Source: Apoda limacodes | Taxonomy: Eukaryota; Arthropoda; Insecta; Lepidoptera; Limacodidae | Reading direction: 5' to 3' | Assembly (NCBI GenBank): GCA_946406115.1 | Contig: OX291551.1 | Location: forward strand, 9,238,001 to 9,302,000 | Length of the DNA stretch: 64,000 nt | Shown: positions 55,476-64,000 of the stretch, in pieces | Numbering within the stretch: the first letter of the stretch is position 1 | How the letters are laid out: each line of letters starts with the position of its first letter | The notes under the pieces: model-generated | Database searches by the model: none | The model's input: the letters and a program-made list of their open reading frames with translations, nothing else | Told to the model about the DNA's origin: nothing | Made by a program: the position numbers and the translations under genes

Positions 55476-56496
55476 ATATAATTGACGTATATAACAGTAG
55501 GTAATTAAAAAAACTGACCAAAAGCATGTGTGTGGCAATAAGCTTGCATATTTAATAAATATATAATAAAAAATAAGTTTTTTTGTTACTTAAGTGTTGG
55601 TATAGACTGCCTACAAAATCATAGAACGTCTGCACACCCCGCCACTTTCCTTTCAATAAATAAAAGAACTGTTTTGTATGAATGTGTAATATTCGCATAG
55701 TTTGTTGTTTACCAACACATACTTAATGATAGTTTTACTCTGTACTTATACACAGACACTTGAACCTAAACATTTTGATGTTTTGTAGGATGTGCTAAAA
55801 TTTGTAGGCAAACTATAGTCGTTTCGAAAAGTAATTATACGAAATCCTGACCGGTAAAAATGTAAAACTGACAATAGATGACATTACCCTAGTTGTCTTT
55901 GAGTCCAAAAGATTTGTAAAAAAAAAAGCCTTACAGTATTAAGTAATTAGTAAATATATTTTCCCAGCCTTATATAGTTTAACACTAATTTCGGTACAGA
56001 GTATACAGAGTAAAGTAAATAAAGGCTCATAAAGTTATCAGCAAGATTTGGACCTTACAAATAAGCGCAGCACTTAACGGGTCCCAAGGGTTTTACTCCT
56101 TTATTAATGGCTACTCGTAAATTGGACGACAACAATTAAAATTGCACGTCTACATATCCCTGACCAAAACACGGCCATTAAGCGAAGGGTGGCCGAAAAA
56201 AGGGTTCACAAGTCTCAATAAATATGCGACAGTTTTCAAATAAAATTTTCTCTTTCATAAAAATAAAAGCAATTTTTGTTAGTGTTGAATTTTTTTTATT
56301 TTAGTGTGAAAGGAAAATATGTTATGATATGTAAAATATTTATGAAAAATAAAACTTTGTTCTTGGTGTAAAAAGGCGCTAAGTAGAAGAAAGTTACAAA
56401 AAGGGGTTGCCATGAATTCGAAAGTACGTTGTTAATTGTTAACAAAATCTTGACTTGCATGGCAAGTTTTGTTAAATTATGGAGATATGCAAGAAA
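55476..56496. other. No feature recognised
   Basis: AT-rich; nothing supportable. Confidence 0.45.
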
Positions 56497-57065
56497 CTTG
56501 ATATGATACGATACGATATGATTTGATATGATATATTTATTGGTAAATTTGTTGAATATACAGGTCATAAAATATGTACCTAGTTTACGGTTAAATAAAA
56601 AAAGATGATATACAAAATGTCAAAAAAAAAATGCATATGTATACTTATGTATTTGGTTACAAATATAATTAGTCATACTTTTTCTTCAAAGTTTTTTAGT
56701 TAGCCAACTTGTCAGCTTGATTTTGAGTTCCGTGATGGAAGTTGCATTTGTTATTTCCCTAGGTAGACGGTTGTACGAATATAGAGAGACATTGCTGATT
56801 TTTTTAATTTGGTTAGTTGCTGACTGGAGTTTTTGTTTGTTACTCGAAAAAGAAAGGAGAGTAATGTTTTTCAAGCGTATGTATGTATGTCCATTTCTTT
56901 AGCACGCCCTATAGCCTGATCGGCTTGACGGATTTTGACATACAAGGTGTCATTTGATTCGTAGTGATTAAAAAATATTTTTTTTTCAAGATCCTCGAGC
57001 TGGGTCTCAAAATAAAGGGCTTGAAAAGGCAAGCACGAAAATATATGACACGGTAAAAAAGTCAA
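56497..57065 (-). pseudogene. LINE ORF2 C-terminal tail with 5-bp-repeat 3' end
   Basis: The minus-strand frame 56874-56686 ends LYSYNRLPREITNATSITE and LKIKLTSWLTKKL, the N-x-L-P tail of CR1/jockey-group LINE proteins. On the same strand the sequence runs to 56500-56535, where it ends in ATCAT/ATCGT pentamer repeats (GATATGATACGATACGATAT on the plus strand), a typical simple-repeat LINE tail. Protein tail and simple-repeat end together support one 5'-truncated LINE. The part above 56880 is uncertain. Confidence 0.6.
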
Positions 57066-57147
57066 GCGCGAGTAAAAAAATTACACTAAAAAGCTGTGAA
57101 TAAAATAAATAATTATATAAATAAAAGAACCCGACTGCAAGAACTAA

Positions 57148-57183
57148 AAAGAAGTAAACAAGTGGGCACTTGTTTACTTCTTT
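57148..57183. other. Perfect short hairpin (17-bp arms, 2-nt loop)
   Basis: AAAGAAGTAAACAAGTG (57148-57164), GG, and the exact complement (57167-57183). Almost a perfect palindrome. Confidence 0.85.
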
Positions 57184-57428
57184 CGGGACTCATTAAAGTT
57201 AGACCAATTTGTACTACCCGCGTGCTTATGTTTATGTTTTATGGATGTGCTGTTTACATACGCAAGTTTCCAAGGGCGTGCGAGTGGCGTGATCAGTGAC
57301 TGATCATAAGTAAATAATCAAAAGTGAAGACACCGTCATACGAAAATAATTAAAAAACTCGTCCGGGTCATCAGTTAGTTTTAAAAATAAATTGTAGTGC
57401 ACACCACCTAAATATCTTATTTTTATAA

Positions 57429-57731
57429 TTGGGCGTACCCAAAACCACTCATAACACTTCTTTTAACGCCTTTAATATAATTAATGCAACAAATACGCTG
57501 CCGTATATCGTATCGTTCTGGTTCAAGCCAGGTACGCCCGTTCGTATCGGATCGGAGGGAGTCGGTGTCGGTAAAAATGAAGAATGTAGCTCTGGCTGTC
57601 GGGTTGTGAAGTACTGTCGGTGTCTGTGTCGTGTCACTTTGGCCAATAAAGAATCGCCCATTGGAGAGTACTCTAATTTGCGAGCTAAAACTTTAAAAAA
57701 CAAGATAATTTTTTTAGGTTGTTACGACTGA
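57429..57731. other. Locally GC-richer block open on both strands
   Basis: A 100-codon plus-strand frame (57429-57731) and an 84-codon minus-strand frame (57703-57449) overlap. Neither shows a domain I know. The minus-strand peptide has TRHRHRQYFTTRQPELHS and FLPTPTPSDPIRTGVPGL, less AT-biased than typical noise. It could be an old transposon or exon relic; I do not choose a strand. Confidence 0.2.
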
Positions 57732-58559
57732 TGTTTGTATGCGACGAATAAGAAACGAGATATGGAATGAATAGTCACAAAAGTGTGTGCGATACATATT
57801 TTCACCTTGTAAAGTTTTTTTATTTAATGCTGTACAATCCCGTAAAAACCGATGACCATGATATGAAGACGAAAACATGGATATTAATATCCGTCACGGA
57901 GTTGCACCATAAAAAATATTTTATGAGTATCTAATGGTCCGATAAGCGTATTTTATTATTCCCTAATGGCTTATACCTGTCTCAACGCGTCCATAAGATA
58001 ATGCGTTATGAGAACGAATTGTGGCGGTGATTTCGCATAATGGAGTTATCTATGTCGGTAATCACAATAATGGATATGATTGATGCGTAAAATTATTCAT
58101 TCAAATTAAACAGGAAATAATATTGTTCAAATTTAGCTTACAAAATACATAACACCTACTTGTCTGAAATTATTTCGATAAATTGGTGAATAATTTAGTT
58201 ATTCCAAAAATAAAACATTAAAAATTGAATTTCACGCAAAAATAGTATTATACACAGTTATATCCAATTGGATCACTGTTAGCCTCTATCCAATTTGGAT
58301 TATTCAATTTTGACAAAGATTAACAGTACGAGTGATGCCCAATAGCTGATAAAAAAACCTAATCTAAAGTTTGTTTTATTGAATTTTACTATAGTAGTTA
58401 GATATAAATTATAAATTATCAAAAGACTTTAAATAATTTATCTCGCTGTCAGTATTTTTTCATCAAATAATTTAAGTCAGTTTCGATCAACTTCTCATTA
58501 TAGGATAGTACTGAAATGTTCCATGCGCCTCCGGTTAACATGACATAGCAATATATAAA
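57732..58559. other. No feature recognised
   Basis: AT-rich; nothing supportable. Confidence 0.45.
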
Positions 58560-59200
58560 ACGTGGCTGTCTGTCTGTCTACGGCAAATCTTTAAATCTAG
58601 ACACGCGGTAGCGTGTCAAGCCAAGTTCAAGTAACATAACTGGCGAGCAGCACCGTGTGTAATATTACACGAACCATTTGGACCCTCTCATAACTCAAAA
58701 ACTATTTCACATAAACGTGTCTAATTTAGCTTATATATTAAGACTTGCGAGATACATGTGCTTTAACGTACAAAAATCGTCATTTTTATCACTGACTAAC
58801 CTATAGATCAAAACTATAACCCAGTTCCAGATGACCTAGAAAGTTCAAATTTGGCATGCAGATAGGTAATTAGGTGAATACGAAGGAATAAATCAGAAAC
58901 TGGTAAATTTTTATTATTTATTATATTTTTCACTTAACCTTTCAGCGGGCGCGCGGTCATTTGTAACGGCAGCGGTCGCGCGTAACCTTAATGACCGTCA
59001 ACGTTTTTAAGAATTAAAAAGACAAATTATTAAATGATTTGAATAACAATGTACTTAAAAACATTCCCTTTAGATAAAATGAAAAAAAATATTTGGCAGA
59101 CAACCAACAAAAAATTATATTAAAGCACTTTTACGAAGTGCGTCGCGCGAATCGTCAACGACGTCAGGCGCGCGTTTACTTTGCAAAACCTACGCAGTGT
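58560..59200. repeat. Possible lepidopteran repeat with two CGCGCG-rich islands
   Basis: Starts with a CTGTCTGTCTGT run. It includes GACCTAGAAAGTTCAAATTT and GGCATGCAGATAGGTAATTA, then two short GC islands: AGCGGGCGCGCGGTCATTTG (about 58943) with CGGTCGCGCGTAA, and GTCGCGCGAATCGTC with CAGGCGCGCGTTTAC (about 59140-59180). The phrase about comparing a felt-like AAATTTGGCATG is typical of lepidopteran repeats. No second copy in this window. Confidence 0.4.
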
Positions 59201-59350
59201 CTTATATACGAATTATATTATAGCCTTCGCAAATTCTAAACCTGTTACTTGTCGATTCTTATTTTATTATTCCGAAAATTTGGCTTGCTAGTAGAAACTA
59301 GCCATCAAACATAATGATTCGTATATGAGAACTAGCCAAATCAGACCTTA

Positions 59351-59520
59351 GTTTTTTTTTTTTTTTTTTATACCACTAAGGTGGCAAACAAGCTTACGGC
59401 CCGCCTGATGGTAAGCGGTCACCGTAGCCTATGGACGCTTGCAACACCAGGGGCATCACTTGCGCGTTGCCGACCCTTCAGAAATCTAATAACTTCTTTC
59501 TTGAAGAACTCCATACTGTA
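59351..59520 (-). mobile_element. LINE 3' end with poly(A) tail
   Basis: An 18-T run (the tail, reversed), then ACCACTAAGGTGGCAAACAA, GGCCCGCCTGATGGTAAGCG, TAGCCTATGGACGCTTGCAA, GCGCGTTGCCGACCCTTCAG. The best-preserved LINE 3' end here and the reference for the other fragments. It ends in a GTAGTAGTAGTAG run at 59517. Confidence 0.8.
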
Positions 59521-59718
59521 GTAGTAGTAGTTATAAAAAGAAATGATATTTATGTTGTTATAAATAAATTTCAGGACTGACCACTGAACTTGGCACCCAT
59601 TTAGATCTCACTTCTTTTGTCGTTGAAGTCAACATCCAAGGCATATATCATAATATTGAACTTGGCTCTCATTTCACATTTATGTTTTTGATGGGATTAC
59701 TTTTTATTAAACTCTTGT

Positions 59719-60060
59719 GACCAGTTCGTGCTGCAATTGTGCATACTCTTTGGCTATAAGACACGCACCATTAACTATTGTACATACACTTTGGTTATAA
59801 GCAACGCAACATTAATAATTGTGCACACACTTTGGCTATAAGAAATTGCAACAATAACAAACGTTGTCTGTCTACGTCAAATCTTCAAAATTACTTTTTT
59901 ACAAATTCTCGGACCAGTTCGTGCTGCATTTCTGCTTGCACTTTGGCTGTATGCAAAATATACAACCGTAGTTTGTTTGTCTGTATCAAATCTGGCATGT
60001 ATGCAATTTTGCATGTATTTTAGCTAAAAGTAACAATGTAATATTAACAAACTTTGTTTT
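59719..60060 (+). repeat. Higher-order minisatellite (41-bp units)
   Basis: Three units of exactly 41 bp start at 59736, 59777 and 59818 (ATTGTGCATACTCTTTGGCT and variants, then ATAAGNNACGCANCATTAA). A larger period of about 212 bp brings back GACCAGTTCGTGCTGCA at 59719 and 59931. Variants of AACAAACNTTGTCTGTCT recur near 59857, 59968 and 60047. Non-coding; the frame at 59778 lies inside it. Confidence 0.8.
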
Positions 60061-60685
60061 TCTGTCTGTGTCAATATTTTTAGTTCGTTTTATTATATTA
60101 AAATTTCAATTTCAGCATTATGTAAAAGCTTTTGTCAATTAAAGAATGTTTTTGTTTCATTTGTTTTTTATTAAGTTAAAAAGAAAAAGCTTCTAAATGA
60201 TTTTTTGCCAAATGCCAAAAGGGGAAATTTAATTTTTTGCTAAGGCGCAGTACCACTGACACTCTATAAAATACATTTTCTTCACCAATTAGCACGTAAA
60301 AAAAATATTCCTATTTACACTTATATTATTACTTTATGATAATATGTTTATTGATCATTACAATTACTTAACATATTAGGTACCTATGTTCACATAAAAA
60401 ATAAAATTTTTGTATAAACTAAAATTATGAAAATGGCGGACATAAAACTTTTTCCATTTCGGTGTCTGAGCATCATGAATTTTATCTCCCTATAGAGTCA
60501 TAAAGAAAATTCTTAATGGCTGAAAATAGTGGACAGTGCAAAGTGAACAGTAAAAAAATGCTTACAGATGAACGTTTTTGAATGAATCAGCTTTTAGGGA
60601 ATTTTATATATCTAAGAATATTTCCACCATTTTATGAGTTCTGTAGGTAAATAGCTAAAACGGAATCATTATTTCGTCATTTTTA
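60061..60685. other. No feature recognised
   Basis: AT-rich; nothing supportable. Confidence 0.45.
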
Positions 60686-62384
60686 GGGTTCCGTACCTCG
60701 AAAGGAAAAACGGAACCCTTATAGGAAACTTTGTTGTCCGTCCGTCGTTACGAACCTTTTTCTCAGGAACGCGTGGAGGTATCAAGCTAATATTTATATT
60801 AAATACTCAGGTTAACTGTCTTTTAGAGCTGGGAAAAAATCAAACTTCTAAGCCAACGCAATCAAAAGCCGTTTATGCCGCAAATTTTCGAAACTCGCAA
60901 GGGAATCAAAAGCTACAGGGTACTTCCCGCCCAACTAGCAAAAATGTTGATAAAAGAAATCTTATAACACAAAAGAGTGATATCAAAGTCATATAGAAGT
61001 AACGCTTGTGACTGCTGGTCATATATATGTATTTCTTAAAGCGTTCTAGCTGTATAAGGCTTTACAGTAAAATTGTGACATTAACCTATCATATAAACGT
61101 TTACTCTGCCACTTTGTGTAACGCCTATAGCACTGTTGTAAATAGGCACTCACAACAGTCGTTATCGAGCTACTATGTTGTATATAAGGCTTTCATGGTA
61201 CCGTTACGAAGCGGAACCAGACTGTTATGGCTCCTAAATAACTAATATAACAGTGGTGTTTAAATTGTCACTATCACTGCTAAACCGTGATACAGCAGGT
61301 CCCGTTATAATGAATTTACAACAAATTTGCGTTAAAGCCGCTCCCGTTAACTACTGCTCTAAAATCGTCCTAATTGGACCTTAATTAACTCTCAAAAGTT
61401 TTTAAAACGTATTTACAAGGCTTAGATATCACTAGTAACATAACAACTTTGTTATTTCCTATTTATCACTAAAAAGTCACATATAGCTTCACTGTGACAT
61501 CTTTACAGGACCTAAAATTTATTATGGCTGCAAGATGTTGTAAATTGGTTGTATATGAGGAACCGCAACTCTATTCAGTTATATATCAATGTCTTAAAAA
61601 TATTTGCTAAATAATTTATATTTATTTGCCCAAAATATTAATGAATTAACGAGGGGCATGCAAAAAACACCATTAATATACTACTAGAATATCAATAAAA
61701 ATGCAAGCACAAGTGATATTGAACTATTTATTACAATAATATCACTCGTTACAGACCACAAAAGCATTAATATGAAACAAATAATAACTTAGCAATAAAT
61801 TTTTGTCTCCAAACTTCGAAATTTATAGATGGTCGACACAACAGTAATTGAATTTTTAATAGAAAGGAATAGCAATCACTACATTAACACTCAATGGTTG
61901 TATACTATGTTCGCGTGGCCGTTTTATCACTTCACAGTAATACCAGTGTTTAAAATTCCCTAATATATTACCGAAAAGTCACGAAGAACAACGCATATAT
62001 GACAAATATGTATCTAATTAGCCCCAAGCGTAGCTGCAATACAATAACTATATCACTGAAACGTTTTAAATCAGGGGCCCTTTTCGCGTTGTAGAAACGT
62101 TTCTAATATTCTAATACGACCAATCATGAACACCATTTTGCACCCAGGAAACGTTCCTATAACCGATATACAGCTAAGATTTGCTAGTTGGGCGTGAACT
62201 CAGAAGCTTGAAATTTGGTACAAAGCAACGTCTTATAGCACAGATAAAGGAAAAAATTGCGAAAACTGTAAATTTTTAGTTACATCATATAATAAAAAAT
62301 ATTTTTAGTAATCTACAACAACAAATAATAAGTTTGCACGGAACCCTCGGCGCGCTAGCCAGACTCGCACTTGGCCGATTTTTT
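60686..62384 (+). mobile_element. GGGTTCCGT-family element split by an insertion
   Basis: The left part (60686-60927) has AGGGTTCCGTACCTCG folding to AACGGAACCCTT, a TCCGTCCGTCG run and GGGAATCAAAAGCTACAGGG. The right part (62195-62384) resumes TGAACTCAGAAGCTTGAAAT and ends CAGACTCGCACTTGGCCG. Joined, they align with the uninterrupted copy at 51873-52320 (reversed), which shows the intervening 1.27 kb arrived later. Confidence 0.85.
60928..62194. mobile_element. Non-autonomous DNA transposon, 15-bp inverted ends
   Basis: Left end CGCCCAACTAGCAAA (60928-60942) and right end TTTGCTAGTTGGGCG (62180-62194) are perfect inverted repeats. Compared with the empty site in the 51873 element, the only duplication compatible is a CG dinucleotide, so the true end may be CCCAACTAGCAAA with a 2-bp target duplication. 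About 1.27 kb with no transposase-like frame (the longest, at 61027, is 72 codons and unrecognised). Near the right end, palindromes around AAACGTTT recur (GAAACGTTTTAA, TAGAAACGTTTCTA, GGAAACGTTCCT at about 62059, 62093 and 62149). They resemble subterminal transposase-binding repeats. Confidence 0.8.
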
Positions 62385-63793
62385 AGTTGATAATGCAAAA
62401 TTTTGTTTTCTCTCATAAACTACTTACTAAACATTTAAGAATATAAGGTAAGAAAAAGTTAATGGAAACGATCATTAACTTTTAAAGCTCGCGCCATTTT
62501 AAAGGAGCTGTCCGAAAATGGATTATGGCCCTGTAGGTATTATTTGTGCTCTGAGGCTACTTTGGAGCGCGAAGGCTGAAAATCCGATATAATCCGAGAT
62601 CAGCAGCCCTCCTCTCCTTAAGCTACAGTAAAATCCGTTGTTAATGAACTAGTGTTAAAATTGAATACCAACTAGGAGAGCTTTTGATTCTTTTTGTTCT
62701 TGTATTAGCTAGTAAAACTTTTGATTACCAAAATGGATACTATAAAATCGGATATAAAGATTTATGAAGGTTATATTCGTTCATGGTAGGTACCTACTTC
62801 AACATTATTTGTGAATTGCAATTTGCCGATTTTTTTATCACGACAGTTTAATGATTAAATAACGTTTAAGTTTATTCCAACCAACATTTATTCAAACAAA
62901 TTGCGTTATCCTTAATATTTTTGACTATAAACATTTTTCTGTTTAAAACGCATTATTATACCATAGTCACAAAACGCATTGTCATTTAGGAAATTGTGTT
63001 TTGGAATCCACGGTCAGATATAGACTGCCCAATGTCATGACAAAAATTACAGATTTTATGGCACAAAGAATCACCACTCTTAGCTTATTTAAAAGGCCAA
63101 CAGTTAGAAGCTATGGTTCTGTACTATGAATTAACACTTTCCACATTCGTAGAATAGTAGTCTTTTATCTTACTGCAACGAAACATTTTAGACTTGGAGA
63201 TGTTGCGTCATTTCCTTAACTCAACGCACCTTCTATTTACCTATTTCTCGAAGTTGGACTTGATGTACAAGATATAACACTCATACACCATCACCTGATA
63301 TTAGTCCATGTGGCAACATAAAAAAAACCCAAAGTTGATTTTGTCCTAACTAAATAGTGAAAAAAAATATAATTAATGTGTAACAAGCAATCTCATTCAC
63401 TATTGAATCTTCTGAAAAACAGTTTTAACTAAAAAGGTTATAGAAAAAACACGATTACTTAGAATTTAAATTAAAAGTGACTCGTTTTGTTTAAATAGCT
63501 CTTTGGATTTCAATCAATGTGAAAGCAAGGGACGATGTGGGCATTTTACTAAATGGAAAGATAATGAAATTTCGACAGAATGAATGGAGTGGGCCTTCCT
63601 CGATGAATAATTGCGGGAGAATTTAATGCTGCAAAGGGTATTTATGTATTTATTTTACTCCTGACACTTTTATGTGTACTTTGTAGTTCCACTGCATCCC
63701 TAAATAATGTTTATCATAAATGTAGACAGATACTGTGATATTTATTTCACAATATATTAAATATTAAAAACTTAACATGATCTTCGAACATTA
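62385..63793. other. No feature recognised
   Basis: AT-rich; nothing supportable over about 1.4 kb. Confidence 0.45.
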
Positions 63794-63930
63794 CCCAGTT
63801 ACGTAACCAGTAATGTACAAGGAAAATTTATTCAATTTACAATCTCGCGTTACAGTTTCACACGAATGTTTTGTGTACTACGAATTACGAATAACGTTTC
63901 CTTGTACATAACTGGTAACATAACCCAGTT
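63794..63930. mobile_element. Small inverted-repeat element
   Basis: The left arm GTAACCAGTAATGTACAAGG AAA (63803-63825) and the right arm TTTCCTTGTACATAACTGGT AAC (63897-63919) are complementary with two mismatches. ACCCAGTT lies outside both arms (63793-63800 and 63923-63930), an 8-bp direct repeat separated from the arms by 2-3 bp. It could be a hAT-type target duplication. No coding. Confidence 0.65.
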
Positions 63931-64000
63931 TTGTAAGATGAATGCCTCAAGAGACGACATGCATTGGGCGCACGAACGACACAGTGCATGCAGTGAAATT

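Overview
The window looks like gene-poor, AT-rich nuclear DNA from a moth or butterfly. There are no bacterial operons, ribosome binding sites or long single-copy reading frames. The recognisable content is non-LTR retrotransposon relics, tRNA-derived SINEs, and short repeat families that I know to be abundant in Lepidoptera: elements that begin GGGTTCCGTACC and end in an ACTCGCACTTGG-type motif, and repeats that begin or end with a GCCCGCGGCTTCGC-type motif. I cannot name the species. I found no host protein-coding gene, rRNA gene or functional tRNA gene that I can defend. The window may be intergenic or lie inside a very large intron.

Layout. 1-7 kb: small dispersed repeats, including a duplicated 300-bp repeat (367 and 3502) and elements with a tRNA-like end (3010, 4564). 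7-12 kb: a LINE cluster, with one long uninterrupted reverse-transcriptase frame on the minus strand (9729-11444). 12-20 kb: a TATA-like promoter candidate (12139), a short perfect hairpin (12593), an RTE-type relic (14185), a tRNA-ended element with inverted termini (16219-16546), a broken CR1-like LINE (17006-18540), a foldback MITE (19250-19460) and a full-length GGGTTCCGT element (19836-20314). 20-33 kb: mostly unannotatable AT-rich DNA with SINEs at 26, 27.6 and 28.1 kb and a 105-bp tandem duplication at 30 kb. 33-37.3 kb: two GGGTTCCGT elements in opposite orientation carrying a segment of 5S rRNA. 37.7-40 kb: a degenerate jockey-like LINE on the plus strand. 41-46 kb: RTE relics and LINE 3' ends. 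46.7-49.9 kb: a 3.2-kb array of diverged units of about 130-140 bp. 50-64 kb: further repeats, two hairpins, a 41-bp minisatellite (59.7 kb), and a 1.27-kb terminal-inverted-repeat insertion (60928-62194) nested inside another GGGTTCCGT element.

The parts do not form a pathway. The window is a stratigraphy of insertions. LINE machinery of the jockey/CR1 and RTE types would have mobilised the LINEs and probably the SINEs. The short elements are non-autonomous, and the enzyme that moves each is not visible here. The most noteworthy observation is the 5S rRNA internal-promoter segment, followed by a T-run, inside a GGGTTCCGT element.
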